From Bordetella parapertussis (GTDB taxonomy: Bacteria > Pseudomonadota > Gammaproteobacteria > Burkholderiales > Burkholderiaceae_C), in assembly GCA_945901225.1 (NCBI GenBank), contig CAMDKR010000002.1, positions 1 through 41,035 on the forward strand: 41,035 nucleotides of DNA. The letters are read 5' to 3'. Positions within the stretch are counted from its first letter, which is position 1. Each line of letters opens with the position of its first letter. The notes beneath the pieces are model-generated. The model searched no databases. It saw only the letters and a list, made by a program, of their open reading frames with translations, and was not told where the DNA came from. Below are positions 1-10,979 of the stretch, piece by piece. Made by a program: the position numbers and the translations under genes.

Positions 1-1659
1 GTTGCCGGTATTGCTCTAGGGTTTATTGGGTTGGTTGCACGCGCAGCCTATGTCCAAGTATTTGATAACAATTTCTTTATCAAACAGGGACAGGTGCGTT
101 TTGAGCGAACCTTAGAAATACCCGCAAACCGAGGACGTGTGCTCGATCGAAATGGGCTCATCTTGGCTTCAAGCGTTCCCATGCCAAGCATTTGGGCCAG
201 TCCCGAGGAAATGGACACGAGCAATCCCAAGCTCAAGGAGCTTGCACATCTGCTTGAAATTCCTCAGCGCGAGCTTCAAGAAAAAATCAAAGACCCCAAG
301 CGCAAGCATGTATGGCTCAAGCGTCAAGCAGACATGGCATTAGGGAAAAAAATCACAGAGCTCGGTGTTCGCGGCATTTACACCACCATGGAATACAAGC
401 GCATGTACCCAGAGGGCGAAGCCGCAGCACATGTGGTGGGCTTTACAAATATTGAAAATATTGGGCAAGAGGGGGTGGAGCTCGCCTTCAATAAACATTT
501 GGCAGGCAAGAGTGGCTCACGACGCGTCATCAACAATGGTCACAAACAAGTTGTTGAGGGTATCGGCGAAGAAATTCCACCAGAAGACGGCAGAGATTTA
601 CAACTTAGCATCGATAGCAAAGTTCAGTATTTTGCTTATCAAAAATTGCGCGAGGCAGTGATTGACAACAAGGCTGCTGCTGGCAGCGTGGTGGTCTTAG
701 ATGCACAAACAGGGGATGTGCTGGCGTTGGCGAATTACCCAAGTTATTCCCCAGAAAAACGAAGCAATTTCAATGGCGTGCAAATGCGCAACCGCGCATT
801 GACAGATACCTTTGAGCCAGGATCGACCATGAAGCCATTTGTGATCGCCTTGGCGATGGAAAAAGGCATGGTTAAAGCAGATACGCCTATTGATACATCG
901 CCTGGCAAACTCAATATGAACGGCAAGACCATCACAGACGCCCACCCCCACGGAATGCTGAGCGTGTCAGAGGTCATTCAAAAGTCGAGCAATGTTGGCA
1001 CAGTCAAAATTGCAATGAAGATGACGCCAAAAGATATGTGGGAGATGTATACCCAGGTAGGGTTTGGACAAAAGCCTCAAATACCCTTTCCAGGCGCGGT
1101 TGCTGGACGTTTGCGCCCCTACAAAACATGGCGTCCCCTTGAACAAGCCACCATGAGCTATGGCTATGGTTTGTCCACCAGTTTGTTTCAATTGGCACAG
1201 GCCTATACGGTTTTTGCAAGAGATGGTGAGGTCGTGCCAGTCAGTCTGATCAAACGAGAAGAAAGGGTGGTCGGCGTTCGCGCGATCAGTGCGCAAAACG
1301 CTGTGGCAGTTCGCAACATGCTCAATATGGTCACAGGACCAGGTGGCACTGCACCCAAGGCCCAAACCATGGGCTACTCCGTAGGCGGAAAAACGGGTAC
1401 TGCCCATAAGCAAGAAGGCAAAGGCTACGCAGACAAAAAATACAGAGGATTTTTTGTAGGCATGGCCCCCATAGAAACGCCCCGTATCGTGGTTGCAGTG
1501 ATGATTGATGAGCCTAGCAATGGGCGTTACTACGGTGGCGAAGTTGCTGCACCCGTTTTCAGTGAAACTGTTCAGCAAACTTTGCGTATGTTGGGTATTC
1601 AACCCGACAGGGCTGTCAAGCCACAAGTCGTTGCCAAAGCCGAGCCGGAGTCGTTTTGA
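1..1659 (+). CDS. ftsI: Peptidoglycan D,D-transpeptidase FtsI (PBP3), 5' truncated
   Basis: Septal class B penicillin-binding protein that cross-links peptidoglycan at the division site, working with FtsW. The frame is open from base 1, so the start lies upstream; the first residues (VAGIALGFIGLVARAAY) are the end of the single N-terminal membrane anchor. All three penicillin-binding motifs are present: STMK with the acylated serine codon at 823-825, SSN at 985-993 and KTGT at 1390-1401. A pedestal/dimerisation region precedes the catalytic domain. The stop TGA (1657-1659) shares its A with the murE start ATG, a TGATG junction that implies translational coupling. First gene of the dcw run in this window; mraZ, mraW and ftsL would be expected just upstream. 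Assignment to ftsI rather than another class B PBP rests on context plus motifs. Confidence 0.96.
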   Translation, partial: VAGIALGFIGLVARAAYVQVFDNNFFIKQGQVRFERTLEIPANRGRVLDRNGLILASSVPMPSIWASPEEMDTSNPKLKELAHLLEIPQRELQEKIKDPKRKHVWLKRQADMALGKKITELGVRGIYTTMEYKRMYPEGEAAAHVVGFTNIENIGQEGVELAFNKHLAGKSGSRRVINNGHKQVVEGIGEEIPPEDGRDLQLSIDSKVQYFAYQKLREAVIDNKAAAGSVVVLDAQTGDVLALANYPSYSPEKRSNFNGVQMRNRALTDTFEPGSTMKPFVIALAMEKGMVKADTPIDTSPGKLNMNGKTITDAHPHGMLSVSEVIQKSSNVGTVKIAMKMTPKDMWEMYTQVGFGQKPQIPFPGAVAGRLRPYKTWRPLEQATMSYGYGLSTSLFQLAQAYTVFARDGEVVPVSLIKREERVVGVRAISAQNAVAVRNMLNMVTGPGGTAPKAQTMGYSVGGKTGTAHKQEGKGYADKKYRGFFVGMAPIETPRIVVAVMIDEPSNGRYYGGEVAAPVFSETVQQTLRMLGIQPDRAVKPQVVAKAEPESF

Positions 1660-3149
1660 TGCATTCATTACAGACGCCATCCCAAGCAGCTCAGTGGTTG
1701 AGAGAAATGGTCTCAGGGCAACTCCATATTGACAGTCGAAAAGTCAAAAAAGGGGATGGTTTTTTTGCTTGGCCAGGCTTGACCCAAGATGCTCGTCAAT
1801 ATGTAGCTCAAGCCTTGTCACAAGGGGCAAGCGCATGCCTTGTGGAGTCCAGCGGAATTGAACAATACCCTTGGATGCACGAAGAGATAACAGTTGGCGT
1901 TTATAAAGATTTAAAACAAGCCTGTGGCCTTATTGCGGACGCGTACTTTGAGTCACCAAGTCAAAACCTGACGATGCTGGCTGTGACTGGGACCAACGGA
2001 AAGACATCCACTGCATGGTGGTTATCACATGCGCTTAGCCGATCGGGTCAACGATGCACCTTGGTGGGTACATTGGGCATGGGTGAAGCGCATCAGTTAC
2101 ACATCACTGGGATGACAACACCCGACCCCTTGCAACTTCATGCGCAATTACGTCAATGGGTCGATGATGGTGTCAAAGCATGCGCCATTGAGGCATCGTC
2201 TATTGGTTTGAGTGAACATCGTTTAACTGGGACGCGACTGAAGGTCGCGATCTTCACCAATTTCACCCAAGACCATTTGGATTACCACGGCAATATGGAT
2301 GCCTATTGGCAAGCGAAGTCAAGTCTGTTTGCTTGGCCAGAGTTGCAAGCAGCGGTCATCAACATCGACGATACCCATGGCAAAGTGTTGGCTGCCCAGT
2401 TGCAAGCAAACAAAGCGCACGAGTCCCCAGATATCTGGACCATTTCTATGCTGGGTGACGCAAGACTGCGTGCGCAGTCTGTACAAAACGGTAAGCATGG
2501 TTTGCAGTTTGAAGTGGTGGAGGGCGATGAAATTCACCTGCTGAAAACTGATGTAGTGGGTGAATTCAATGTGCTTAATCTGCTCGGCGTTTTAGCCTCG
2601 ATGCGTGCAATTGGGATAGAGCTTTCACAGGCCATCAAAGCTTGTCACCAATTACCATCTGTTCCAGGCCGCATGCAAAGTTTGGGCGGAACAAAAACAC
2701 CTTGTGTTGTGATTGACTATGCGCACACACCCGATGCACTGATACAAGCGCTTAAAGCCTTGCGACCCATGGCAAATGCACGTGAAGGGCAGTTGTACTG
2801 TGTCTTTGGATGCGGTGGTGATCGAGATACAAGCAAGCGAATGCCTATGGCGAAAGCGGCAGAGGATGGAGCCGACCGTATTGTTTTAACCAGTGATAAC
2901 CCGCGCACTGAAAAACCGCAAGACATCATTGCGCAAATGGTGGATGGTTTGTCCGACCCATCCAAAGCGATCATTTGCATAGAGCGAGCACAAGCCATTG
3001 AACAAACCATAAGCCATGCCAAGCCACAAGACGTCATTCTTATCGCAGGCAAAGGGCATGAAAATTACCAAGAAATGGGCGGGGTGCAAATCCCCTTTTC
3101 AGATGAAAAGCATGTGTTGGCTGCATTAAGTTTATGGGGTGGTGCATGA
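1659..3149 (+). CDS. murE: UDP-MurNAc-L-Ala-D-Glu:meso-diaminopimelate ligase MurE
   Basis: Cytoplasmic ATP-dependent Mur ligase that adds meso-diaminopimelate to UDP-MurNAc-L-Ala-D-Glu; 496 residues, normal for the family. The ATP loop TGTNGKTST is at about residues 110-118, and the substrate-selecting motif DNPR is at residues 413-416, which in known MurE enzymes marks diaminopimelate rather than lysine. A near-C-terminal AGKGHENYQ segment is also family-typical. ATG at 1659 is chosen because it overlaps the ftsI stop; a TTG one codon earlier is in frame but less likely. The 3' end overlaps murF by four bases (ATGA). Confidence 0.97.
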   Translation: MHSLQTPSQAAQWLREMVSGQLHIDSRKVKKGDGFFAWPGLTQDARQYVAQALSQGASACLVESSGIEQYPWMHEEITVGVYKDLKQACGLIADAYFESPSQNLTMLAVTGTNGKTSTAWWLSHALSRSGQRCTLVGTLGMGEAHQLHITGMTTPDPLQLHAQLRQWVDDGVKACAIEASSIGLSEHRLTGTRLKVAIFTNFTQDHLDYHGNMDAYWQAKSSLFAWPELQAAVINIDDTHGKVLAAQLQANKAHESPDIWTISMLGDARLRAQSVQNGKHGLQFEVVEGDEIHLLKTDVVGEFNVLNLLGVLASMRAIGIELSQAIKACHQLPSVPGRMQSLGGTKTPCVVIDYAHTPDALIQALKALRPMANAREGQLYCVFGCGGDRDTSKRMPMAKAAEDGADRIVLTSDNPRTEKPQDIIAQMVDGLSDPSKAIICIERAQAIEQTISHAKPQDVILIAGKGHENYQEMGGVQIPFSDEKHVLAALSLWGGA

Positions 3150-4567
3150 CTCAGCATCTGCATACTTCATTGGGGCAACTGCATGCTTGGTTGCCCCATA
3201 GTCGCCTGATTGGGGACCCAAGCCTCAAGGTATCCCGTATCCACACCGACAGCCGAAGCCTATTGCCAGGTGATCTGTTCATTGCATTGAAAGGCGATCG
3301 GTTTGATGGGCACGACTTTTTAGGTCAACTGAATGGCCAAGGTATTGGTGCTGCCATTGCAAGCCATGGGTTGAAAGAAGCCGGCTTGATGGGCTTAGAG
3401 GTGGCCGATACATTGAAAGCACTTGGTGAGCTTTCCCATGCTTGGCGCTCCCAGTTTTCAATTCCTTTGATTGCTGTGACAGGCAGCAATGGCAAGACCA
3501 CCGTCACACAGATGATTGCCAGCATATTGAGCGCATGGCAAGGCGATGAATCACTGGCAACCCAAGGAAACTTCAATAACGCCATTGGTCTGCCACTTAC
3601 ATTGTTGCGATTGCAAGCCCACCATCGAAGTGCGGTGGTCGAGTTGGGCATGAACCATGCAGGAGAAATTGCAGAACTCGCCAGTTTGGCTTCTCCCACT
3701 GTTGCATTGGTCAATAACGCACAACGTGAACACCAAGAGTTTCTGCACAGTGTGCAAGCAGTCGCTGCTGAGAACGGCGAAGTGATTGCCGCATTGCCAT
3801 CCAATGGCATCGCTGTGTTTCCAGCAGAGGATACTTACACCGCGCTTTGGCACAAATTAACAGGCACAAGACAAGTGATGTGTTTTGGACGATCAGTTGC
3901 AGCAGATGTGCAACTTATCCATAGTGCATGGTCCAATCATCAGTGGCAACTCAGCGTTCAAACGCCTATGGGAAAGCTTGCCACCAGCTTGTCAGTGGCA
4001 GGTGAGCACAATGTTCACAATGCATTGGCAGCCATCGCCTGTGCGCTTGCCGCAAAAGTACCTTTGGCATTCATTGAGCAGGGCATCGCTTCGTTTAAGC
4101 CTGTCAATGGCAGGTCGCGTTCCATCATTCTCAAATGGGCAGATCGCCAATTGCTGTTGATCGATGACAGCTACAACGCCAACCCAGACTCGGTACGCGC
4201 TGCCATCAACGTCTTGGCCCAATCAACCCAACCACGTTTACTGGTGCTGGGTGACATGGGTGAGGTGGGAACACAAGGGGCAGAATTTCATGCCGAGGTT
4301 GGACGCTATGCGCAAGCCAGTGGTATTGAACATCTCATCACCTTAGGCGAGCTTAGCCGCGACACAGCCAAGGCATTTTCAAATGCAAAGCACTGTCAAT
4401 CTATCGATGAGGTGTATGCACAGGTACAAGCCAGATTACCCATGGTGGAAACTGTGCTGGTCAAAGGATCTCGCTTCATGCGTATGGAGCGTGTGGTGCA
4501 AGCCATTCAGACCTGGGTAAACAGCCGTTCATCTTCTTCCAACACCACGGAGGTTCCATGTTCTTGA
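3146..4567 (+). CDS. murF: UDP-MurNAc-tripeptide:D-Ala-D-Ala ligase MurF
   Basis: Last of the cytoplasmic Mur ligases; attaches the D-Ala-D-Ala made by Ddl to give UDP-MurNAc-pentapeptide. 473 residues. ATP loop TGSNGKT at residues 112-118, followed by [15 protein letters not shown] and [10 protein letters not shown], both highly typical of MurF; the C-terminal domain carries [10 protein letters not shown] and LGDMGEVG. The start is set at ATG 3146 because it forms an ATGA overlap with the murE stop; an in-frame ATG at 3134 inside murE would add four residues (MGWC) and is less likely. The 3' end overlaps mraY by ten bases. Confidence 0.97.
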   Translation: MTQHLHTSLGQLHAWLPHSRLIGDPSLKVSRIHTDSRSLLPGDLFIALKGDRFDGHDFLGQLNGQGIGAAIASHGLKEAGLMGLEVADTLKALGELSHAWRSQFSIPLIAVTGSNGKTTVTQMIASILSAWQGDESLATQGNFNNAIGLPLTLLRLQAHHRSAVVELGMNHAGEIAELASLASPTVALVNNAQREHQEFLHSVQAVAAENGEVIAALPSNGIAVFPAEDTYTALWHKLTGTRQVMCFGRSVAADVQLIHSAWSNHQWQLSVQTPMGKLATSLSVAGEHNVHNALAAIACALAAKVPLAFIEQGIASFKPVNGRSRSIILKWADRQLLLIDDSYNANPDSVRAAINVLAQSTQPRLLVLGDMGEVGTQGAEFHAEVGRYAQASGIEHLITLGELSRDTAKAFSNAKHCQSIDEVYAQVQARLPMVETVLVKGSRFMRMERVVQAIQTWVNSRSSSSNTTEVPCS

Positions 4568-5736
4568 GCTTGGCCCAGTGGCTACAGGCCATGTCGCCAG
4601 ATTATGGGTATTTGCGCGTATTTCAATACCTTACCTTCAGGGCGGTGATGGCCGCGTTGACTGCACTCATGATCGGCTTGATTGCGGGTCCCTTTGTGAT
4701 TCGCAAATTGACACAACTCAAAATTGGACAACCTATCAGAGGCTATGGTGTTGAGGCGCACCTTGTGAAATCGGGCACGCCCACCATGGGAGGCGTACTG
4801 ATATTGCTCGCTATTGCCTTGTCTACTTTGCTATGGGTGGATTTATCCAACCGATTTGTGTGGATTGTGTTGTTGGTTACCTTGGGCTTTGGGGTCATAG
4901 GATGGGTCGACGATTGGCGCAAAGTCGTGCGAAAAGACCCCGAGGGAATGCCCTCTGGCGAAAAATACTTTTGGCAATCCATCATTGGCTTGTTGGCTGC
5001 GCTTTACTTGGTATTCAGCATTTCAGAGGTCAGCAACCTGCGTGTGATGGAACTTTTTTACACTTGGGTGCGTTCAGGCTTTGATGTCAACTTACCGCCT
5101 AAAGCAGGTTTGCTATTGCCCTTCTTTAAAGAAATCAGCTACCCATTAGGGGTACTTGGTTTTGTAGGCTTGACCTATGTGGTGATCGTAGGTTCTAGCA
5201 ATGCAGTCAATTTGACGGATGGGCTAGATGGCTTGGCCATCATGCCTGTGGTCATGGTGGGATCTGCACTGGGTGTCTTTGCCTATGTCACAGGTTCTGC
5301 TGTGTACTCACGTTATCTGTTCTTTCCGCATATTCCTGGTGCAGGTGAGTTATTGGTGTTTTGCGCAGCCATGGCCGGCGCAGGATTGGCCTTTTTGTGG
5401 TTCAACACATATCCCGCTCAAGTCTTTATGGGGGATGTAGGTGCTTTGGGTTTAGGCGCCGCTCTGGGCACTATTGCTGTCATCGTCAGGCAAGAAATTG
5501 TGCTTGCCATCATGGGTGGCATCTTCGTTGCAGAAGCTGTCTCGGTGATGTTGCAGGTGAGTTACTTCAAATACACCAAACGCAAATATGGAGAGGGTAG
5601 GCGCATTTTAAAGATGGCCCCCTTGCATCACCACTTTGAAAAATCTGGTTGGAAAGAAACACAGGTCGTCGTTAGATTTTGGATCATCACCATGCTGTTG
5701 TGTTTGGTGGGTCTTTCTACACTGAAGTTACGCTGA
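4558..5736 (+). CDS. mraY: Phospho-N-acetylmuramoyl-pentapeptide transferase MraY
   Basis: Polytopic inner membrane enzyme that transfers phospho-MurNAc-pentapeptide to undecaprenyl phosphate, making lipid I. 392 residues with about ten hydrophobic segments. Family motifs seen: SGTPTMGG in the first cytoplasmic loop, [10 protein letters not shown] (catalytic aspartates), [11 protein letters not shown] and the HHHFEKSGW loop near the C terminus. The ATG at 4558 follows a clear Shine-Dalgarno GGAGG (4549-4553) that lies inside the murF 3' end. Only two bases separate it from murD. Confidence 0.97.
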   Translation: MFLSLAQWLQAMSPDYGYLRVFQYLTFRAVMAALTALMIGLIAGPFVIRKLTQLKIGQPIRGYGVEAHLVKSGTPTMGGVLILLAIALSTLLWVDLSNRFVWIVLLVTLGFGVIGWVDDWRKVVRKDPEGMPSGEKYFWQSIIGLLAALYLVFSISEVSNLRVMELFYTWVRSGFDVNLPPKAGLLLPFFKEISYPLGVLGFVGLTYVVIVGSSNAVNLTDGLDGLAIMPVVMVGSALGVFAYVTGSAVYSRYLFFPHIPGAGELLVFCAAMAGAGLAFLWFNTYPAQVFMGDVGALGLGAALGTIAVIVRQEIVLAIMGGIFVAEAVSVMLQVSYFKYTKRKYGEGRRILKMAPLHHHFEKSGWKETQVVVRFWIITMLLCLVGLSTLKLR

Positions 5737-5738
5737 GT

Positions 5739-7223
5739 ATGAAGACACTGGCCGACCTTCACATATTGGTTTTAGGCTTAGGTGCGTCTGGCTTGGCTAT
5801 GGTTCGTTGGTGTACGTCGCAAGGTGCCAAGGTGACTGTGGTGGACACCCGTGAAAAACCACCATGCTTAGCAACCATGCATCTCGAAAACATCGATGCC
5901 ACATTTGTCCATGGTTCATTTGTTGCAGCCTTGCTAGATGACGCATCGATAAGGGGCGTGTTTAAGAGTCCCGGTTTATCACCTGCACAAGTCGAACCAG
6001 TATGGACGGCAGCCCAGCAAAAAGGGCTTTGGCACGGCACAGAATTGAGCCTGTTTGCGCATGCCATGGACTGTCTTTCCAAAGAGCAGGCATACCAACC
6101 GCATGTGGTGGCTATAACTGGAACGAACGGAAAAACCACGGTGACCGCACTGACCTCACTGCTGCTCAAGCGCGCAGGAATGACCGTGGCCATGGCTGGA
6201 AACATAGGACCAACCTTGCTAGATACATTGCGTGAAAACTTAGCGCATTTGCCGCAAGCATGGGTACTGGAGTTATCCAGTTTTCAGCTGGATGGCGAAA
6301 CGCAATTTGAGCCAACAGCTGCATGTGTGTTGAACCTCACACAAGACCATCTGGATTGGCATGCTGATATGCAAAGCTATGGCGCTGCAAAATCGCGAAT
6401 TTATGGTCAACATGCGTTTGCGGTAATGCCACGGCATGACAAATCTGTTGCGGCACTGTTGCCAAAGGATTTAGCCAAGAAAAAATCAGAAAAACGCCAA
6501 GTGATTTCCTTTGGCGCTGATGTGCCTGTGAATGCGGGTGACTATGGACTAGAGCATGTCAATGGCATGACGTGGCTGGTGCGCGCATCTGTGCCCGAGA
6601 CTGAGGGTAAAAAATCTATTGAGCAAGCACTCCAATTGCAGCGATTGATGCCAGCTGATGCGTTGCGCATTCGAGGGCAACACAATGCAATCAACAGTTT
6701 GGCTGCTCTAGCGTTGGCAAGCACTTGCGGTGCAGCCATGGCAGCCATGTTGTATGCACTGCGTGAATACGCGGGTGAGCCGCATCGATTGCAATCCGTC
6801 GCCGTGATCAACGATATTGAATATGTCGATGACAGCAAAGGCACCAATGTGGGCGCCACAGTGGCAGCCATGAACAGCTTGGGTACGCATCAAAATATCG
6901 TGGCTATCTTAGGTGGCGACGCCAAAGGCCAAGACTTTGTGCCACTGGTAGAGCCGCTAAGAAAATTCGCCCGAGCAGTTGTTTTGATGGGCAAAGATGC
7001 CCCACATATTCAAGAAGTTCTCCATGGCCTTGAATTCCCCGTTTTGCTCGCAGCAGACATGGCCAACGCGGTAGCAAAAGCTACCGAACATGCACACGCT
7101 GCCGATACTGTTTTGCTTTCACCCGCATGTTCAAGCTTAGACATGTTCAAAAACTATGAAGAGCGCGGAAATATTTTCTCTAAATGTGTGCACGCACTGG
7201 TTTTTGAAGAGGGGCACGCATGA
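5739..7223 (+). CDS. murD: UDP-MurNAc-L-alanine:D-glutamate ligase MurD
   Basis: Mur ligase adding D-glutamate to UDP-MurNAc-L-Ala in the cytoplasm; 494 residues, slightly longer than the approximately 440 residues of E. coli MurD. The N-terminal UDP-binding domain begins with [16 protein letters not shown], the ATP loop TGTNGKTT is at residues 127-134, and [11 protein letters not shown] and [11 protein letters not shown] are standard central and C-terminal motifs. ATG 5739 is chosen: it comes two bases after the mraY stop and starts right before the dinucleotide-fold-like segment. An in-frame ATG at 5679 would lie deep inside mraY. The 3' end overlaps ftsW by four bases (ATGA). Confidence 0.96.
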   Translation: MKTLADLHILVLGLGASGLAMVRWCTSQGAKVTVVDTREKPPCLATMHLENIDATFVHGSFVAALLDDASIRGVFKSPGLSPAQVEPVWTAAQQKGLWHGTELSLFAHAMDCLSKEQAYQPHVVAITGTNGKTTVTALTSLLLKRAGMTVAMAGNIGPTLLDTLRENLAHLPQAWVLELSSFQLDGETQFEPTAACVLNLTQDHLDWHADMQSYGAAKSRIYGQHAFAVMPRHDKSVAALLPKDLAKKKSEKRQVISFGADVPVNAGDYGLEHVNGMTWLVRASVPETEGKKSIEQALQLQRLMPADALRIRGQHNAINSLAALALASTCGAAMAAMLYALREYAGEPHRLQSVAVINDIEYVDDSKGTNVGATVAAMNSLGTHQNIVAILGGDAKGQDFVPLVEPLRKFARAVVLMGKDAPHIQEVLHGLEFPVLLAADMANAVAKATEHAHAADTVLLSPACSSLDMFKNYEERGNIFSKCVHALVFEEGHA

Positions 7224-8491
7224 GCAATGGCGTACTCTTGATTTGGGCAGACCGCGTGGGAAGTTGGTTTGGCAGTGCGCCCAAAGAGGGACCCGACGCA
7301 CTGCCCGTTCGTGTGCATGGACGGGAGTATGGACGAACACGTGCTGCACCTGTAGGCATTAAAGCATTCGATCAGAACTTGGCTTGGGCGATAGCAGGCT
7401 TATTGATATGGGGCTTGGTGATGGTCTATTCCGCCTCTATCGCACTCAATGATGGTCCCCGTTCCACAGGTTTTTCACAAGTTCAGTATCTTGTGCGTCA
7501 TACGGCCGCGCTGAGTGTTGGATTCATTGCTGCCTTGCTGGTCTTTCAAATTTCAATGGACACATGGGAAAAAGCTGCACCTTGGGTCTTTATTGTGTCA
7601 ATCGTGTTGTTGATCGTGGTGCTACTGCCCTTTATGGGGAAAAGCATCAATGGTGCAAGACGTTGGATCAGTCTAGGTATTTTCAATTTCCAACCTTCAG
7701 AATTGGCAAAATTCGGAACCCTTTTGTATGCAGCCAATTACATGGTTCGCAAAATGGATGTCAAAGAAAAGTTCTTTGCAGCTGTGACGCCAATGGGTGT
7801 TGCGATTGCAATTGTGGGCTCACTGTTGCTGGCAGAACCCGATATGGGTGCGTTTTTGGTGATCGCAGTGATCGCCATGGGCATATTGTTTTTGGGCGGT
7901 GTCAATGCGCGAATGTTCATATTGATTGCACTTGTCTTCCTGATCGCATTTGGTCTCATCATTGGATTGTCTGAATGGCGGCGTGAACGCATTTTTGCTT
8001 ACCTAGACCCTTGGAGTGCCAAGTACGCTCTGGGCAAAGGTTATCAACTGTCCCACTCACTGATCGCATTTGGTCGTGGAGAAATATTCGGGGTTGGCTT
8101 AGGCGGCAGCGTGGAAAAACTGCACTGGTTACCAGAGGCCCACACAGACTTTTTACTCGCAGTGATTGGCGAAGAGTTTGGACTTGTTGGCGTGGTTACC
8201 TTGATTGGCGTTTTCATGTGGATGACGCGACGCATCATGTTCATAGGACGCCAAGCCATCGCCATGGACCGCGTATTTGCGGGATTGGTAGCACAGGGTG
8301 TGGGCATTTGGATTGGGTTTCAAGCCTTTATCAATATGGGCGTGAACTTAGGCGCTTTACCGACCAAAGGCTTGACTTTGCCATTGATGAGTTATGGGGG
8401 ATCAGCCATATTGCTCAACCTCATTGCCTTGGCTGTTGTGCTGCGTGTGGATTATGAAAACCGACTCCTGATGCATGGAGGTCGCGTATGA
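7220..8491 (+). CDS. ftsW: Lipid II polymerase / division SEDS protein FtsW
   Basis: SEDS-family inner membrane glycosyltransferase that polymerises lipid II at the septum together with FtsI. 423 residues, about ten membrane segments, beginning after a roughly 50-residue cytoplasmic, charged N-terminal extension. SEDS hallmarks are visible: [28 protein letters not shown], and the extracytoplasmic loop [18 protein letters not shown], whose aspartate corresponds to the essential SEDS aspartate. It is called FtsW rather than RodA because of its place between murD and murG; a separate rodA is present at 20568. Start ATG 7220 overlaps the murD stop; the 3' end overlaps murG by four bases. Confidence 0.96.
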   Translation: MSNGVLLIWADRVGSWFGSAPKEGPDALPVRVHGREYGRTRAAPVGIKAFDQNLAWAIAGLLIWGLVMVYSASIALNDGPRSTGFSQVQYLVRHTAALSVGFIAALLVFQISMDTWEKAAPWVFIVSIVLLIVVLLPFMGKSINGARRWISLGIFNFQPSELAKFGTLLYAANYMVRKMDVKEKFFAAVTPMGVAIAIVGSLLLAEPDMGAFLVIAVIAMGILFLGGVNARMFILIALVFLIAFGLIIGLSEWRRERIFAYLDPWSAKYALGKGYQLSHSLIAFGRGEIFGVGLGGSVEKLHWLPEAHTDFLLAVIGEEFGLVGVVTLIGVFMWMTRRIMFIGRQAIAMDRVFAGLVAQGVGIWIGFQAFINMGVNLGALPTKGLTLPLMSYGGSAILLNLIALAVVLRVDYENRLLMHGGRV

Positions 8492-9555
8492 GCATGCCCA
8501 TCGCTTTGGTCATGGCTGGCGGCACAGGCGGGCATATCTTTCCGGGATTGGCCATTGCTGAAGTGTTACGTGCGCAAGGTTGGAAGGTGCATTGGATGGG
8601 CGCACCACATCCCAGCATGGAGTCAAAACTGATTCCTGACAAAGGCTTTGCCTTCGAAGCAGTGCGATTTGGCGGTGTTCGCGGAAAAGGACTGTTCACA
8701 TTGTTGATGTTGCCCTTGCGACTGGTGAAAGCATTCATACAAAGTTTGCAATTGATCAGACGCCTGCAGCCGGATGTGTTGGTGGGTCTGGGCGGTTACA
8801 TCACATTTCCAGGTGGGTTGATGGGCGTGGTAAGTGGTCGACCTTTGATATTGCATGAGCAAAATGCAGTTGCTGGAATGGCCAACCAATGGCTTGCCAA
8901 AATTTCACATCGGGTCTTTAGCAGCTTCCCTCATGCCTTGCCCAAAGCCGAGTGGGTAGGTAACCCACTGCGTGCAGAATTTTTAAACCAAGCCGAACCT
9001 GCACAAAGATTTGCAGGAAGAGCAGGACCCTTGCGGCTGGTGGTCATGGGTGGAAGTTTGGGTGCACAGGCAATCAATGCAGTTGTTCCCCAAGCGCTTG
9101 CCTTGCTACCTGTTGAAGATCGCCCAAGCGTGTTGCACCAAGGTGGTGAAAAACATTTAAAGGATTTAGAACAAGCCTATGCACAAGCTGGCGTAGAAGC
9201 AGAACTCACTGCATTCATAGATAACCCAGCAAAAGCCATGGCACAAGCTGATCTGGTGATATGTCGATCAGGCGCGAGCACGGTCACAGAACTTTCGGCT
9301 GTTGGTGTTGCCGCATTGTTAGTGCCATTTCCTTTCGCAGTGGATGACCACCAAACCATGAATGCCAAGTTTCTTTCAGAACATGGCGCAGCGTGGTTGA
9401 CACCACAAAACACCTTAGCGCCACAAATGCTTGCAAGTCAGTTGCAAGCTCTGAGCAGAGACAAACTGCTGGAGGTGGCCAAGAGGGCTTATGAATTAAG
9501 GAAAACCGATGCGGCCGAGCAGGTCGCACAGGCATGTAACGAGGTGCTGCAATGA
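8488..9555 (+). CDS. murG: UDP-GlcNAc:lipid I N-acetylglucosaminyltransferase MurG
   Basis: Membrane-associated GT-B glycosyltransferase that adds GlcNAc to lipid I to give lipid II on the inner face of the membrane. 355 residues. The N-terminal glycine-rich loop GGTGGH is at residues 11-16, a second GGSLGAQ loop is in the C-terminal domain, and [10 protein letters not shown] followed by [10 protein letters not shown] forms the UDP-GlcNAc site typical of MurG. Start ATG 8488 overlaps the ftsW stop (ATGA), and its own stop overlaps murC in the same way. Confidence 0.97.
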   Translation: MSMPIALVMAGGTGGHIFPGLAIAEVLRAQGWKVHWMGAPHPSMESKLIPDKGFAFEAVRFGGVRGKGLFTLLMLPLRLVKAFIQSLQLIRRLQPDVLVGLGGYITFPGGLMGVVSGRPLILHEQNAVAGMANQWLAKISHRVFSSFPHALPKAEWVGNPLRAEFLNQAEPAQRFAGRAGPLRLVVMGGSLGAQAINAVVPQALALLPVEDRPSVLHQGGEKHLKDLEQAYAQAGVEAELTAFIDNPAKAMAQADLVICRSGASTVTELSAVGVAALLVPFPFAVDDHQTMNAKFLSEHGAAWLTPQNTLAPQMLASQLQALSRDKLLEVAKRAYELRKTDAAEQVAQACNEVLQ

Positions 9556-10979
9556 AGCACGCCATCAGTCATGTTCATTTTGTGGGTATTGGCGGTGCAG
9601 GCATGAGTGGCATCGCCGAAATACTGCATAACCTTGGATACAAAGTGTCTGGCTCCGATTTGTCAGACGGACCCGTATTGCAACGACTCTCTGCGCTGGG
9701 CATTCAAACCCAAGTCGGGCACGCCGCGCTCAACATAGCAGGCGCAGATGCAGTGGTGACATCGACTGCTGTTCAAGCAGATAACCCAGAAGTCATTGCG
9801 GCACACCAAAAACTGATACCTGTTGTTCCAAGAGCCGTCATGCTCGCAGAATTGATGCGGCTCAAGCAAGGCATCGCCATAGCGGGAACACATGGAAAAA
9901 CAACCACCACCAGTTTGGTGGCCAGTGTGTTGGCGCAAGCAGGCTTAGACCCGACTTTCGTCATTGGAGGCCGTCTCATCAGCGCAGGTGCCAATGCCAA
10001 ACTCGGGGCAGGGGATTACATCGTGGTCGAAGCTGATGAATCCGACGCATCCTTCTTGAACCTCAGTCCCATCATGTCGGTGGTCACAAATATAGATGCA
10101 GACCATATGGAAACCTATGGACATGATTTCAATCAATTGAAATCAGCTTTCATTGAGTTCCTGCACCGAATGCCATTTTATGGTGCAGCAGTGTTGTGCA
10201 TAGATGATCCGGTGGTCAATAGTCTCTTGTCGCAAGTTTCAAGACCCATTACTTCATACGGCTTGTCAGAAAAAGCCCAAGTCCGAGCCGTTGATGTTCG
10301 CGCTGAAGGCGCGCGTATGCATTTCACTGTCCAGCGAAGCAACGGCGTGACATTGCCTGATATGCATATTGTCTTGAACCTACCAGGCATACATAACGTA
10401 CTCAACGCATTAGCGGCAATTGCGATCGCGGTGGAGTTGAATGTGCCAGATATTGCTGTTGTCAAAGCATTGGAAAACTTCAGTGGCGTGGGTCGACGAT
10501 TTCAACGGCATGGAGAAATTGCAGCAAAAGCGGGTGGGCATTTCACACTGATAGAAGACTATGGACATCACCCTGTTGAATTGGCCGCAACAATTGCAGC
10601 AGCACGAGGCGCTTTTCCAGGACGTCGCTTGGTATTGGCGTTCCAGCCACACCGCTTCAGCAGAACCCGCGATTGTTTTGAGGACTTTGTGGCTGTCCTA
10701 CAAAAAGTCGATGTACTTTGGCTGACAGAAGTTTATTCGGCAGGCGAGGCACCGATTGCTGCAGCTGATGGACGTTCACTGGCCCATGCAGTGCGTGTCG
10801 CTGGACAGCAGCAACTGGTGTTTGCCCAAGACTTAAGCGGACTTTGCGACTTGGTGGTTAACAACGCCTGTGATGGCGATGTGGTGATGTGCATGGGCGC
10901 TGGATCCATTGGCTCAGTGCCCGTCATGGTGATTGAAAACTGTGCCAACAGGACTACCTTGAAAGTGGTCAGCGCATGA
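9552..10979 (+). CDS. murC: UDP-N-acetylmuramate:L-alanine ligase MurC
   Basis: First peptide-adding Mur ligase, joining L-alanine to UDP-MurNAc; 475 residues. The N-terminal UDP-binding loop is [12 protein letters not shown] (from residue 9), the ATP loop GTHGKT is at residues 112-117, and [18 protein letters not shown] and EDYGHHPVE are standard motifs. It is paralogous to mpl at 25596-27008, which acts in recycling. Start overlaps the murG stop and the stop overlaps ddl, each by four bases. Confidence 0.97.
   Translation: MKHAISHVHFVGIGGAGMSGIAEILHNLGYKVSGSDLSDGPVLQRLSALGIQTQVGHAALNIAGADAVVTSTAVQADNPEVIAAHQKLIPVVPRAVMLAELMRLKQGIAIAGTHGKTTTTSLVASVLAQAGLDPTFVIGGRLISAGANAKLGAGDYIVVEADESDASFLNLSPIMSVVTNIDADHMETYGHDFNQLKSAFIEFLHRMPFYGAAVLCIDDPVVNSLLSQVSRPITSYGLSEKAQVRAVDVRAEGARMHFTVQRSNGVTLPDMHIVLNLPGIHNVLNALAAIAIAVELNVPDIAVVKALENFSGVGRRFQRHGEIAAKAGGHFTLIEDYGHHPVELAATIAAARGAFPGRRLVLAFQPHRFSRTRDCFEDFVAVLQKVDVLWLTEVYSAGEAPIAAADGRSLAHAVRVAGQQQLVFAQDLSGLCDLVVNNACDGDVVMCMGAGSIGSVPVMVIENCANRTTLKVVSA

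Noticed and set aside
967-1680. 237-codon minus-strand frame opposite ftsI
   Set aside because: Antisense to the penicillin-binding domain with intact motifs; the product looks random.
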